64,000 nucleotides of DNA. It comes from Prostheceraeus crozeri (Eukaryota; Platyhelminthes; Polycladida; Euryleptidae). Shown here piece by piece: positions 1 through 10,787 of the stretch. The stretch covers positions 186,001 through 250,000 of the forward strand of contig CAJQUW010001844.1 in NCBI GenBank assembly GCA_907163375.1, written 5' to 3'. The number at the start of each line of letters is the position of its first letter. The first letter of the stretch is position 1. The notes under the pieces were generated by a model, which worked only from the letters and a program-made list of their open reading frames with translations, ran no database searches and had not been told where the DNA came from. The translations under genes and the position numbers were made by a program.

Positions 1-629
1 TAAAATTTTAACGACTCCAAATTTTGTTTGATTATAACAATCTTATAATTTATACAACAACAGCAGAACAACCCGTCCATCAATTTTTAAAATATGGATT
101 TGAAAATAATCTTTAAAAAACAGCAATTGCTTCATTATTCAAAGAATATGAAAAATCTGAAGATGAAGAAGAAATAAGTTCGTGGTGTGAAGAAGCAGCA
201 AAAAATAATCAGTTAGTTGAATCCAATAAAAATAAGCATATAAAGATACAATTAATAGATGATAGTGGTAATATGCAAGATCCTAGTAAACTAGATAAAA
301 GAATGAAACATTGTGAAAATTTTGATGATTGTGTTAATGATAGAAATCAGTCAGTTCAGAGAAATTATTTCACAAGAGGTAGACATACTAACTGTAGTGT
401 ATTTTATTCATTAGACGGAAGTGTTATTAGAAAGAATGCAAATGTATTTATACTATTTGAAATAAATGCAAGAAACTTAAGTGATTTGTTAAGAGATTTA
501 TGCGTAAGAAATAAAGATGAATTTAAACAATCGTGTAACAATGCTTGGTCAAAAGATTATGGCTTCATTACAATTAATATTGATAAAAAAATTCATGATA
601 GAGTTATAGAACATTTGTTTGCCGAGTGA
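1..629 (+). pseudogene. FtsK/HerA (A32-like) DNA-packaging ATPase, C-terminal remnant
   Basis: The reading frame contains the conserved C-terminal block of A32-like packaging ATPases: a DDCVND-like acidic patch, then YFTRGRH followed by an N-C-S/V strand, and an IRKNAN block. In DNA viruses and Polintons this ATPase pumps the genome into preformed capsids. The Walker A part lies left of the window. The same frame upstream of 273 is readable but has an in-frame TAA at 114-116, and the stretch between the RGRH block and IRKNAN looks shortened. It is broken and partial. The assignment is from motif recognition only. Confidence 0.7.
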
Positions 630-747
630 CAAAAAATATACAAATATAGTGTTATAATATATTATTTTTTTATTTTATATATATATCAAAATATTAAATA
701 TTAAAAAGTATAAAATATTAAAAAATTAATATTAAAAATTTATAATA

Positions 748-3700
748 TTAAAAAGGTGAAGTAGTTATTCCATCAGGTAAAATTTTTCTTTTATCATCAA
801 ATGGATCTAATGCTAATTTATGTTCCTCTTTTAAATACATTTTATGTTTCTTTGAATTAAGTCTATAATTACATGCTGTTTTTATTTCATTATTAAAAAT
901 TACATTTTTATAATCTTGAAATGTTATTTGATTAGCCACTGATGCCTTTGAAATTCCTTTTAATGTTTTATGTGTTTTAATCTTATTAGTTGTATTATAA
1001 CAATAACATTTAGATTTTAAAAATATAGCTTCTGTTATGAAATCTTCATTTCCTTCTAGTTCATCTTTTACTTTACATAAATCAGAAGGATGAATGATAT
1101 CTTTTATTTTATCTATTTCTTCATCAAGTGTAGAATTATACGGTATTGTTAATTCTAAGAAAACAGAATCGGTATCTGTAAAGTGTAATTTATAGTTTTT
1201 GCCATAAGCAGGCGCTAAATGATCATATATAAATCTATACATAAATAGTTTAGCTAATTCTAATATAGTGAAACCAATAAAATTAAACTTATCATGTTTT
1301 ACGCTAATTCGACGTAAATGTACAGCACATATAAACTGATCGCTTTCTTCTGGAGATAAAGGTTTCATTATTCCATAATCATCAGGATTTACTTTTTTAT
1401 TGTAACACTGTACATAACGATTACCTAAAACTGATGAAACTCCACCTCTAATTCCAGATTCAAAAAATAATAATTTATCATATGTATTTTCTTTATAATG
1501 TTTAAGTTTAACGGACTTTGTCCTAGAGCCATCGGCTTGAACACCAGTATGTTTTTATCCTGCTAACCATGTTAAACCTGGTGTAGAATAACAATAACAT
1601 GGATCTATTCCGTAATATTCTAAACACATATCACGAAAGTTTTCGAAAAGATCAGTAAGAATTAATACATCTATCTGAAGATATTTCATTGTATAATTGT
1701 ACATTGTTCTACAATTTAACTCTCTCTCCAATTTTTTTCAGCTTCTGCATAGTCTTCTTCAGATAATTGTGATTTTTTTAATGTTGATCTAAATTTATTT
1801 ATTGGAGGAAGTTTTTGTTCTTTCATTATTTCATTTATTCTATTTATATCTCCAGTTATATGTTCATACGGAAATATGCCTTTTAAAGGTTTTTAATTAT
1901 ATTTATTTAATATTTTACATTGTTCAGGTTTCAAAGTTTTTCCCATAACATCTAATGAATAAGGAGTAAAAAATATAAATGCATCTAAAATTCTAATACA
2001 ACCTAATTGCGTTGAAAAATATTCTTCTTCTTGTTTACATAGTACATTTATTTGTTGTTGTTGTAATTTTTCAGATGAAAATAAATCATTCATTATTAAA
2101 TGGAAATCATATTTAGAACCATTGTAGAAATATTGAGGAACAAAGTTTTATTTAAATTTATTATCATTAAGATTACAAGAATTATGTGCTGCACATCTAT
2201 ATAATCCATTTAGATGATCATGATCTTTTACTTTATCAAGATATCTACCTCTGCCAGTTTTATAATTATTTGTAAATTCTTTTCCACAGTAAAAACATTT
2301 TATTTCATTATAAAAATGTTTTCTTTTTTTTTTCTTCATCCGTTAATGGAGGCATTGGTATATTTGTTTAAAGCAATTGTGAAAAATAATTTTGTAATTC
2401 TTCTACTTTCTTTGTAAACATTTCTGAACTATCTTCACCATAGTATTGATAATATTCTGATTTAAATAATTTAGGATAATTTGAATGAATGTACATTCCC
2501 CAACATAATGGTTTTTGTTCAAATAAATATTTTTCTTTACATTGTTCAGATACACTTTTTTCAGGTGCACTTTTTTCATATTTACAAACCGAAGGTTCTA
2601 GGGCTTGGCCCGTACCATTATCAGAATTTTGCGTTATGTTAACATTATATGCTTCGAAATCACAATAAATAGTAAAGGGTACTTTATTTTTCAAATAATG
2701 TCTATTATATATTAAATAATCATCTTTAGGAAAAGTATTTTCAACTGCTTCATTTTGTTGACAATTCTCCAAATGTTTATTCATTTTTTTCTTTAGTTCT
2801 ATAGCTCGTCATACATTGGAGACAGGGAAAATTAGCATTATCTGAAGTTTTTGTAAATATAGAATTATCTTTACACAATATAAAATGACCCTGATAATAT
2901 GATATATTCGCTTGTGCTGGTTGTTTCGTCTGTTCTAATTTTTCAAATTTATCTTTATATATTTCATGTGTTTCATCAATTTCTTTTGTAAGATTAAATG
3001 TATTTCGATGAAAATTTTGATTTGATATTTGTAGCTGATAAATATATTCTTTATCATATTGTTCTTTATATTGTTGTTGAAATTTTTTTAAACATTCATT
3101 TATTTTTTGATTATTATGATTTATTGGTTTCATTTTCTTCATTATTTAATTCTTTATTGTCTTCATTTCATTTTTGTATCGTTTCTATCTTATTTTGATA
3201 TTTATGGCCATATTCTTGTACTAATATTTTTGTTTGTTGTTGATAATCTGTTTTACATTTTTGTAAACTTTCATTTAAATTTTGTAATTTTTGTTGATAT
3301 TCTAAAGATAAGGATAAATAATCGGAATCATAATCATAGTTATAATTACGTCCTTTATAATTATTATGATTAATCATTATTGGTGATAATGTTTTTATAA
3401 TTTCAAATTTTTCAGTACATATTATATTTCCTTGGTAAAAAATATTATGATGCATGTAATTTCCTCTATCATTATAAACTATTTCTGATTGACATAAATT
3501 TTTATTATTCAAATAAAATTTTTTTGAATCTGAGTGAAGTGGAGTAATTTTACCAATAGAAACATAATTCACATTTAATTCAAAAACATTTACTTCTATT
3601 AAATTTTTATTCTTTTTATGAAACTTTGTTAACCTATTATAATCATATGGAAATTCATGTAAGCCATCAGAGAGATCAAATTCCTTTATATATTCTTCTT

Positions 3701-4560
3701 TATTATAATGACTTAGTCTTTCTTTGTGATATTCTGCAGGATGTAAATGTGCTATAATATTCCACAGAAAACAATCATCTTCATTTTTTATGTTGATTAT
3801 TTGTGGTGAACTGAAAGGTAAAGGAACATAACTACCACCAGTAATATTTTTATATTTATCAATTACTATTTTCTTAGATAGTATTTTAACAAATCTCCAA
3901 CCAGATTCACGTAACTGGGCTTCAATTATACAATTTTCTAATTTATTTATCATCGATTCAAATATAGGTTGTATATCATTTACATTATGAATTTCTTGTG
4001 AATTTGTAAAATGTCCTTGTATTATTTCTTCAGGAATTCCATCAGGTCCATTTTTTGTATAAAGTACTTCTACATTCATATAACATTTGAAAGATTTCTT
4101 AAATATTTTGAAAAAATGTTGATACATTATAAAAAGTTTCATCGGTTTCATTATGTTCAACAGATTCATTAAATTTATTTAATGAAGCCCTAGAACCTTC
4201 GGTTCGTTCCGCTTCATCGGTTTTTTCAGTTTCATCAAATTCATCTATTTCGTTAAATTCATCAGTATCGCTAAATAAATATCTTCCATCTGGTACATGT
4301 TCATCTTCACTATTAAAAACTTTTTTATATTTCGAATGTGAATAATCATCAAAAATTTTTTTAACTTTTATATCAGTAGGTAATGTTTCTAGATAGTATT
4401 TATAATTATTTAATTTTGATATATTTCCTTCATCAACTCGATCTACATTTTGTAAATGCAATTTACTTTGTAAATGAGATTGATAACTTCTTTTTGTTTG
4501 CAACTTTTTTTTTACATAAGTTACAATAAAACTTGGTATTTTCAATTTTTTTATTTTTTA
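748..4560 (-). pseudogene. Protein-primed family B DNA polymerase (PolB), multiply frameshifted
   Basis: Read on the minus strand, successive frames carry, in order: an N-terminal C2H2-like zinc finger near 4.5 kb (its frame shifts in an A-run at about 4508-4516), an acidic linker, a long N-terminal region (3168-4169), the Exo I motif YCDFEA (about 2640), a C-x2-C plus DHDH plus AAHNSCN zinc/endonuclease VII-like insert (2148-2339), an Exo III-like region and palm motif A (about 1560-1690), an RGG motif (about 1450), the catalytic motif C DTDS (about 1160), and a KCYCYNT/KGI block. This is the full domain order of Polinton polymerases, which replicate the element from a protein primer. At least six separate open segments in different frames make it a pseudogene. 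Confidence 0.85.
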
Positions 4561-4676
4561 AAGAAAACATTTGTGTTTTAATTTTAGATATAAACATTCT
4601 TATATCAAGGTCTTGAGAGTTATTTTATATTATTATATATTTCACGTTCTTTAGTTATTTTATTTTCTTTATCACA

Positions 4677-4952
4677 TTAAGTTTTATCATATAACGTTTT
4701 ATCAAAAGATAATTTAAATTTATTTTCACTAACTATTGATTCTTCATCATCATCATCATAAATTGATTCTTCAACATCATAAATTACACTTTTTGGTATA
4801 GGATGCCATTCCCTGATAGGAATATCTAATTCCAAATTATATTTATTATTTGATAAAATATAAATAATAAATATCGAAACATAATAACGTATTTCCGCAA
4901 TAGATAACGTGCAACGGAAAATTAATAAAGTTATCTCGAAGTTGTTGTCCAT
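4677..4952 (-). CDS. Unrecognised small protein upstream of polB
   Basis: A 91-codon open frame lies on the same strand as the polymerase and just upstream of it. The N-terminal half is hydrophobic (possible membrane segment, about residues 5-35). The C-terminal half is strongly acidic, with runs of D and E. It could be a degraded N-terminal piece of the polymerase gene or a separate small Polinton protein. No family was recognised and chance openness in AT-rich DNA is possible. Confidence 0.25.
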   Translation of the reverse strand: MDNNFEITLLIFRCTLSIAEIRYYVSIFIIYILSNNKYNLELDIPIREWHPIPKSVIYDVEESIYDDDDEESIVSENKFKLSFDKTLYDKT

Positions 4953-5030
4953 TCACAAACGTAGATCTTGATGACGCACGTAAATCTTAACGTAAATATT
5001 TTTCCCAAAAGTCAAATTTAATCTTAAAAA

Positions 5031-5594
5031 ATGCCTCTAATTTATAAACACAATCTTAAACATTTTGCTTCAAATCAAAAAATTGCTCATGAACCATCTA
5101 TGAAATCTGTTTACCTTTATGACAGTGTAGAAACAATTCAAAAAGAAGGGGCTGGCATCTTTTCTGGCATAGGAAATATCGTTAACTTAATTAAAAATAA
5201 TAAAGATTTGATTACATCTGCTGCAAAAGGAGCAGCTGCTATAGGTAGTACAGCTAGTGCAATATCAAATGCTGTTAAGTTTCAAAACGAATTAAAACAA
5301 CTAGAAACTATTCGTAAACTTGAGAATGATTCTGAAGAACTAAAAAAATTAAAAAAACTTTCAGAGGAAACAAAAAACAAAATTGCTAACATAGCTGTAG
5401 GGTCTGATGGTGAACACAAGAAGAAATCAGGCGTAGCCATAGAACCTACGGTTCGTTCAATGGAAGAAATAAGAGGTAATAGTGTTAACAGCAACCTTCG
5501 GTCTAACCAGCAAAGCTGTAGTGGAGCTGGTCTAGCAAAATTCAAAAATTATATTTTAGCAAAATTTTTTTTAGTAAATTTTTACTGTGTGTGA
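5031..5594 (+). CDS. Polinton small virion/membrane-type protein, unknown function
   Basis: The 187-codon frame starts at a true ATG. Residues about 40-85 form a glycine/alanine-rich amphipathic or hydrophobic segment (GAGIFSGIGNIV, then AAKGAAAIGSTASAI), followed by a charged helix rich in E, K and L (about 86-120). Glycine-rich hydrophobic peptides of this kind occur among Polinton and adenovirus minor virion or core peptides, so a virion role is an inference. Two small GC-rich palindromes lie within the coding sequence (5433-5458 and 5491-5508) and are translated in frame. It lies immediately upstream of the capsid-type gene on the same strand. Confidence 0.45.
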   Translation: MPLIYKHNLKHFASNQKIAHEPSMKSVYLYDSVETIQKEGAGIFSGIGNIVNLIKNNKDLITSAAKGAAAIGSTASAISNAVKFQNELKQLETIRKLENDSEELKKLKKLSEETKNKIANIAVGSDGEHKKKSGVAIEPTVRSMEEIRGNSVNSNLRSNQQSCSGAGLAKFKNYILAKFFLVNFYCV

Positions 5595-5627
5595 GAAAAA
5601 CAAAAAGTCAAATTATTTTTTATAAAA

Positions 5628-6956
5628 ATGTCTTCGCTTATCAAAAATAAATTTAGATGAGACGATCCTCCGTTCGTCAGTTACAATCAAAAAAAGAATG
5701 ACTATATAAGAATTGCTATGAATCCCGGATCTTCCAGTAGAGTAAATACTGGAGGAGATTTAATCTTTGAAGTTGATAATCAGCAAAGTTATTTACATTT
5801 ACCCGATTCGTTTTTACACTGTGAATATTCTTTATATAGTGATGCTAATTTTACAACACCATTACCAGATACCGATAATATTGCATTAGAGAATAATTTT
5901 TTCCAAGATTATTTACACAAATGCGTTTAGATGTTGCCACTCAAAATACAGAAACAATAAGTGATTCTCCAGGTGTAATTGATACAATGCTTAGATTTGT
6001 AACAATTGGTGAAAATAATAAAAAGCATGAAATCGAAGGTTGGTTTCCTGATACTTATGATGGTATAATTGTTGATGATTTAACTCACGCTGGAACAGAT
6101 GCCGCAGGAATTGCGAAAGATGTAGAAAATATTGCAAATCATTTAAATAAAACAGACAATAGTGCATATAAAGAAAGACGTGAATTTAGCAAGAAAAGTA
6201 AACAGACAGTTAATTGGTCATTGTCTCCATTATTCGGATATTTAGATTATGATAAAATATCATATCAATTAAAATTTAATTTGATAATTCATCGTACAGC
6301 AAATAATGAATTAATTTTTTTGGTAAGACTGGAAAAAAAGCATATTTAAAAATTGATAGACTTAAATGGTGAATTAAGCATATTACCCCTAGTTTAGAGG
6401 TTGAATTAACAATTGCGAAAAGATTAAATACTAATAAACCAATTCCAGTAAGTTTTATGACGCGTACTGCGAGCTCTGTCACTTTTACTGAACAAAGATT
6501 TAACTGGCATTTCACTAGAACTGCGAATACTCCAAGATATTTATCACTAACTTTTCAAAGAAATAATTCTCCAAGTTTTGATAAGAACAACAATCTCTTC
6601 CATATTAATACAATTCGAAGTTTACAAGTTGCTTTCAATCAAACCCGATATCCAATTGATCCATTAAGATTCGATGATACCAATAATCAATTTATGGAAG
6701 GATATGATGCTTATAGAAATCTTTGTATCGAATTTGGAGTTGAACCACAATTAACTCCTGGAGATTGGAGACATTTATATCCTGTTTTCTGTTTCGATTT
6801 AAGTGCACAATCTGAAGATATTATCAAGACTGGTTGTGATGTAACAATATTGAAAAAAAAGATTCCATAACTTCATTGATGGCTTATGGTTTATTGCTAG
6901 AAGATGTAAAATATTCTATTGAAATTCTTAATGGAAAGATGGCTAGGATTGGTTAG
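5628..6956 (+). pseudogene. Capsid-type protein (F54H12.2-like, putative double jelly-roll)
   Basis: Several consecutive open segments in changing frames read as one protein of about 440 residues that I recognise as the family called uncharacterized protein F54H12.2-like. It lies beside the Polinton integrase and is thought to form the virion shell. Recognisable blocks include YLHLPDSF, HCEYSL, DTMLRF, NTPRYL, VFCFDLSAQSE and a terminal LLEDVKYSI. Breaks: TGA at codon 11 (5658-5660), a frameshift at about 5.92 kb, a frameshift at about 6.33 kb, TGA at 6370-6372, and a frameshift at about 6.86 kb. It is clearly non-functional here. The capsid role is family knowledge, not shown by this sequence. 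Confidence 0.7.
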
Positions 6957-7218
6957 TAACCTGAGGACCTTTGGTCCGATCGCCTGAAGTCAGAGGATCT
7001 TCGCTCCGATAGGTTAATTAAAATTTTTGATAATTTTAAATTTTTTCATAACTAGAATAGATTAAAAATTCTTAACTTAAAATTTTTTTATTATAAATAT
7101 CGCAAGCGAAAAGTAATAATTATAATAAAACTGTTGAATTAAAACTACGTAACATCATTGACAAAAATACCCCTAAAACTATTACGATTAACAAAAAAAG
7201 TATTAGATAAGTAAACCA

Positions 7219-7573
7219 ATGGTAGAGAATATTCAATTACAAGAAGAAAAGAATGGCGGGATTCTCCCATTAATTCCACTAATAATAGGTGGCATAGCAG
7301 CAGCAGGAAGTGTTGCAGGTGGGACAGCTGGTATTGTCCAAGCAGTAAATAAAAATAAATCAGAGAAGGCAGCATTAGAAGAACAAAAACGTCATAATAG
7401 AGAGTTAGAGAAAGTTGCTAGGGGTGACGGAATAGTAGATAATTTTAATTAGTAAATTAAATTTGGTTGATGAAGGAAAACGAGTTCTTAAAAACATTCT
7501 CCACAATGTTGATGATTTAATAGAAATTAAAGATGGTTCTGGAATATATCTAAGTCCTAGTATGATTCGGTAA
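7219..7573 (+). pseudogene. Small GG-motif virion core/condensing peptide, frameshifted
   Basis: An ATG-started frame of 77 codons begins with a short charged stretch, then GGILPLIPLIIGG and a Gly/Ala-rich hydrophobic segment, then a basic tail. It resembles pX-like or minor virion peptides of adenovirus/Polinton type. After its stop, a second frame (about 7453-7573) continues with DEGKRVL and ends GSGIYLSP, which is typical of the tail of such proteins, so a frameshift near the stop is likely. It lies directly upstream of the integrase on the same strand. Confidence 0.4.
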
Positions 7574-7613
7574 AACTTTTATTTTATCTTTTAAAATTTT
7601 TTTGTCTTTAAAA

Positions 7614-8909
7614 ATGGATTCCGCAAATTCCACAAATTCCGAAAATTTAATTAAATTAAAAATTGCTAATTTAGATTTATTGAATTCTCTCTTAAAAGTA
7701 CATAAAACCTCAAATTGTCAGCACACCGATCGGCTGCACAGCGGAGGTTACATACAAAAAACATTAGAAAACTTTCCTGGATTTATTTGGAGTAAATATT
7801 CAAAAGAAAAACATCTTCCTGGTCATTCATATACCGGTCCAGGAACTCGATTAGATATAAGACTAGATGAGAATAATAATCCAAAACCAGGTGAAGAACC
7901 AATAAATAGAGTAGATGAAGCAGCTTTCAGACATGATTTAGCTTATCGAAATCATGACCTAAGTTCTCGACATGTAGCTGATAGGAAGATGATTGAAGAA
8001 ATAGATAGTATTCAAAATCCTACATTTAGAGACAGAATTGAAAGAATGTTTGTTAAGAAAGCTTTACAAGCTAAAATATTATTCGGTCAGGGTTTAGACA
8101 AAACGCATAACACTGAAACTTATGCCTCCGAAATTCATAAAGAATATAGAAGGCCTAAATATTTATTGAAAGTAAAAGTATTTAATGAAGATGATATTTG
8201 GAGTGCTGATCTTATTCATATGCCGAATGAAAAAGATTATAAATACGCATTGACCGTTATAGATTTATATACGCGATACGCTTGGGTAAAGCCTTTAAAA
8301 AATAAAAGTGATCTGACAGTTAAATATGCGTTTGAAGAAATCTTTAAAGAAACTAACAGAAACCCAAAGAAGCTATTCGTTGACAAAGGGTCTGAGTTTT
8401 ACAATAGAAATGTTAGGCCACTATTTGAAACTGTTTATTCAACTGAAAATGCAGGAAAGGCTGTAGTAATAGAGCGTTTCAATAGATCATTAAAAAATAA
8501 ATTATTTAAAAAATTTACTGATCGAGGAAATCAGAAATGGTTGAAGATACTACCAGGAATTGTAGAAGAGTACAATAATAAAGTTCATTCAGGTATTGAA
8601 GAAACTCCAAAGAATGCTTCTGACGAACCTGATTTAATACGAAAGAAAATATTCGAAAATAATTATTCGAATGAGAGTAATCCGAATTTACAGAAACTTA
8701 AGCCGAAATTTAAACTTGGAGATAGGGTACGAATATTTAAGTATAAGAATAAATTTGAAAAAGGTTTTGTTGGCTACTGGACTAAAGAAATATTTGAAGT
8801 TTGTAAAATAAATCAAACTTATCCGATTACTTACGAAATCAAAGATTTAGATGATGAAGATATCAGAGGCCGATTTTATCAAAATGAATTACAACGAAGT
8901 GAGTTTTAA
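7614..8909 (+). CDS. Phospholipase A2-like domain fused to retroviral-type integrase (F54H12.3-like)
   Basis: This 431-residue frame is fully open and starts at ATG 7614. Residues about 66-135 carry a PLA2-like signature: a YTGPGT calcium-loop motif (73-78) and a HD catalytic pair in FRHDLAY (107-108). PLA2-like domains of this type in parvovirus VP1 help escape from endosomes. Residues about 190-330 are a DDE integrase core with D199 (SADLIH), D257 (FVDKGSEF) and E287 (VVIERFNR). Only 29 residues separate the last two, against about 35 usually, so a small deletion is likely. Residues about 365-431 form an SH3/chromo-like tail (KLGDRVRI, then a conserved VGYW stretch). It is the best preserved conserved gene of the element, and its stop overlaps the convergent protease stop. 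Confidence 0.85.
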   Translation: MDSANSTNSENLIKLKIANLDLLNSLLKVHKTSNCQHTDRLHSGGYIQKTLENFPGFIWSKYSKEKHLPGHSYTGPGTRLDIRLDENNNPKPGEEPINRVDEAAFRHDLAYRNHDLSSRHVADRKMIEEIDSIQNPTFRDRIERMFVKKALQAKILFGQGLDKTHNTETYASEIHKEYRRPKYLLKVKVFNEDDIWSADLIHMPNEKDYKYALTVIDLYTRYAWVKPLKNKSDLTVKYAFEEIFKETNRNPKKLFVDKGSEFYNRNVRPLFETVYSTENAGKAVVIERFNRSLKNKLFKKFTDRGNQKWLKILPGIVEEYNNKVHSGIEETPKNASDEPDLIRKKIFENNYSNESNPNLQKLKPKFKLGDRVRIFKYKNKFEKGFVGYWTKEIFEVCKINQTYPITYEIKDLDDEDIRGRFYQNELQRSEF

Positions 8910-9370
8910 TTATCATTATTATTATTCAATTCTAACATAATATCAAGAAATGGTACTCCTTTTTGCAATTTAAATAAAACATAAAGACATAATTGACCAC
9001 AATAAGTAGTTCCTGGTTTTTGAATTTGAAATGTATTATAAATTCCATTTCCAAGTAATTATTTGACTTCATTTGTTTGGGGCAATCCATATGAGTCGAA
9101 ATAATAATTAGAATCGTTTATATTTCTTTGACCCGCAGACCAATGTGCTCCTTTTTGAACTGATGTGTGAAGATTTGTTATGAAATGTATAGTTGGAACT
9201 TTGTTCCGGGAACTGAAGGTTCCTGATGGCTTATTTTTTAGGAATTGTAATTCGTCTCTCATCAATATGTGAAAATTCTCTATTCCCAATTGACTAGCAA
9301 TTTTTTTTAGATCAAAATTCGTAGTTGTTTGCGTTCCATATAGTTTAAAGAACTCGGTCAGGTCAGTCAT
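8906..9370 (-). pseudogene. Adenain-like cysteine protease with one premature stop
   Basis: From the internal Met (MTDLTEFF, 9370) the frame shows the adenovirus-type protease layout: catalytic His in KGAHWSA, the acidic residue in YYFDSYG, and, after an in-frame TAA at 9059-9061, a continuation in the same frame with the nucleophile block YCGQLCLY, to a stop at 8906-8908. Adenain-type proteases mature capsid proteins in adenoviruses and Polintons. Only this one nonsense codon separates the His/Asp half from the Cys half. The 3' end overlaps the integrase 3' end by 3 bases (convergent). Confidence 0.8.
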
Positions 9371-9375
9371 TTTAA

Positions 9376-9592
9376 ATGAAACAAAAATCCTAATTGTCAA
9401 CACTGTTATCACTTTTCAGTCTCCACTCAAATAAGTTGCAATAAATGTTGCAACTTGTTACTTATGAAGTAGAGTCCAACATTTATATGAAAACAGAAAT
9501 CCAAATTGTCAACACTTGTCACTTTTCAGTCTCCACTCAAATATGTTGCAATAAATGTTACTACTTGTTACTTATGAAGTAGAGTCCAACGT
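9376..9592. repeat. 112-bp tandem duplication upstream of the protease gene
   Basis: Two copies of a segment with shared landmarks CAGTCTCCACTCAAATA, GTTGCAATAAATGTT and GAAGTAGAGTCCAAC start at about 9376 and 9488. They fill the whole gap between the protease start and the stop of the next minus-strand gene. The copies differ at several bases, so the duplication is not recent. It probably covers the protease promoter. Confidence 0.75.
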
Positions 9593-10273
9593 TTACAAGT
9601 CCTCTAATTCCTGCGTGAGACCAGTATGCTGCACAGGTTGTTGCTCAGTTTGTTGCACATTGGGTGAATCAAATATGGATTCTGCTAATCTTCGCTTTTC
9701 TTCTTCTTTCTCATGATCAATGAAATCTTCAAGATATGTAAAATGCTTCATCACAAAATGAATCGATAAGGAGGAATTAGCTAAATTTGGATAATGTCTT
9801 GACATTTTGAACAATTTGATTAATAATGTTATATATGAACGTGAAAATTTAATGTTATGAGTCTCATTCAACTCTTTCACAAATTTCACATGATTCTTAT
9901 TGGTCAGTGACTTCAGTCGCTGAAGCACTTCTTGCGAAACATAGCAACGTAGAAGATTCCGATGTGTAATTTTCTCGAAAGCAATGAGTTTATTCAATGA
10001 CGGGATGCACGATGAAACACTTAAAAAATCTTTTTCGTCGAGAAATGTAAGTAAATTGCTGCTGTCAACTTCCTTGAATGAATCTCGGATTATTTCAAAC
10101 ACTTCTCTCTTTTTATCTTCGTTTCCACTCGTCTTCTGTTTCTTTCTTAGCGATTCATTAATGAAATTTGCTGTTATCGTTTTGAAGAAATCAAGATCAT
10201 TTGGCGAAATAAGAGGCGCAACTTGCTCCACGAAACAACAAAATTCTCTCTCTAGTTTGCTGACGGAAGACAT
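9593..10273 (-). CDS. Unrecognised helical protein of the Polinton, intact
   Basis: A complete open frame of 227 residues runs from the internal Met in MSSVSKLEREF (10273); the frame is open to an upstream Met at 10333 (246 residues). It is predicted to be mostly helical, with a charged middle, a conserved-looking central block around HRNLLRCYVSQEVL, a block FSRSYITLLIKLF, and a Gln-rich C-terminus. I recognise no domain. It is less AT-biased than its neighbours and unbroken while most are decayed, which suggests later acquisition or retained selection. It lies between the protease and the small membrane protein on the same strand, so it probably belongs to the element. Confidence 0.55.
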   Translation of the reverse strand: MSSVSKLEREFCCFVEQVAPLISPNDLDFFKTITANFINESLRKKQKTSGNEDKKREVFEIIRDSFKEVDSSNLLTFLDEKDFLSVSSCIPSLNKLIAFEKITHRNLLRCYVSQEVLQRLKSLTNKNHVKFVKELNETHNIKFSRSYITLLIKLFKMSRHYPNLANSSLSIHFVMKHFTYLEDFIDHEKEEEKRRLAESIFDSPNVQQTEQQPVQHTGLTQELEDL

Positions 10274-10472
10274 TGCAAATGAGAACTTTGCCTCTACCAC
10301 AGCAGAATGAAAATGAAGTATCGTTCCACACACTGATCAAAGCGGCGCACACGTAACAATGACAGAAGTGAGAGAAAAGAAACAGTACAGCTGGCAGATG
10401 CTTTTGTCGTCATGCGGATGTGCTGACGCGCGGGCAAGAATTAAAACAACTTGCCTAACGTACAACTAAAAT

Positions 10473-10787
10473 CTAATTGTATACCAAAGCAGTAGCAATT
10501 ACTGGAATTGTAAGAGCACCTGAAGATATAACAATTGTTAAAGCACCTAAACTTATTGTTAAGAATATGCCAATACCTTGTGTTACATTCTTAACATTAG
10601 ACCATCTCTTTCTTAATTTTTTATAATGCTCTTATCTTAATAATAATTGAGATTCCTTATCTTTCATATAGCGTACTCTATCTTTGTGTTTTTCTTTATT
10701 CAATTCACTTATTTTTAACTGTGATAACGAAGGATATATTCTTGTGGTTTCTTCCACTTTTGCTTCATCCACTTTTGTTTCTTCCAT
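10473..10787 (-). pseudogene. Small Polinton membrane protein with premature stop
   Basis: From the ATG at 10787 a frame of 104 codons is interrupted once, by TAA at codon 52 (10632-10634). The first half is acidic, with a repeated EET/DEAKVEE pattern and then a basic helix. The second half has HYKKLRKRW followed by a hydrophobic stretch of about 30 residues (GIGIFLTISLGALTIVI onward) typical of one or two membrane segments. Small proteins with this helix-plus-membrane layout are common in Polintons. Function unknown. Confidence 0.5.

Larger units (their letters stand above)
1513..9230. repeat. Scattered small GC-rich palindromes inside Polinton genes
   Basis: Short islands with hairpin symmetry stand out from the AT-rich background at about 1513-1542, 2588-2615, 4185-4210, 5433-5458, 5491-5508, 6961-7011 and 9195-9230. 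They share cores such as AGAACCTTCGGTTCGTTC; AAGCCCTAGAACCTTCGGTT is present at 4185 and, inverted, at about 2588. Several sit inside open reading frames and are translated. Confidence 0.5.
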
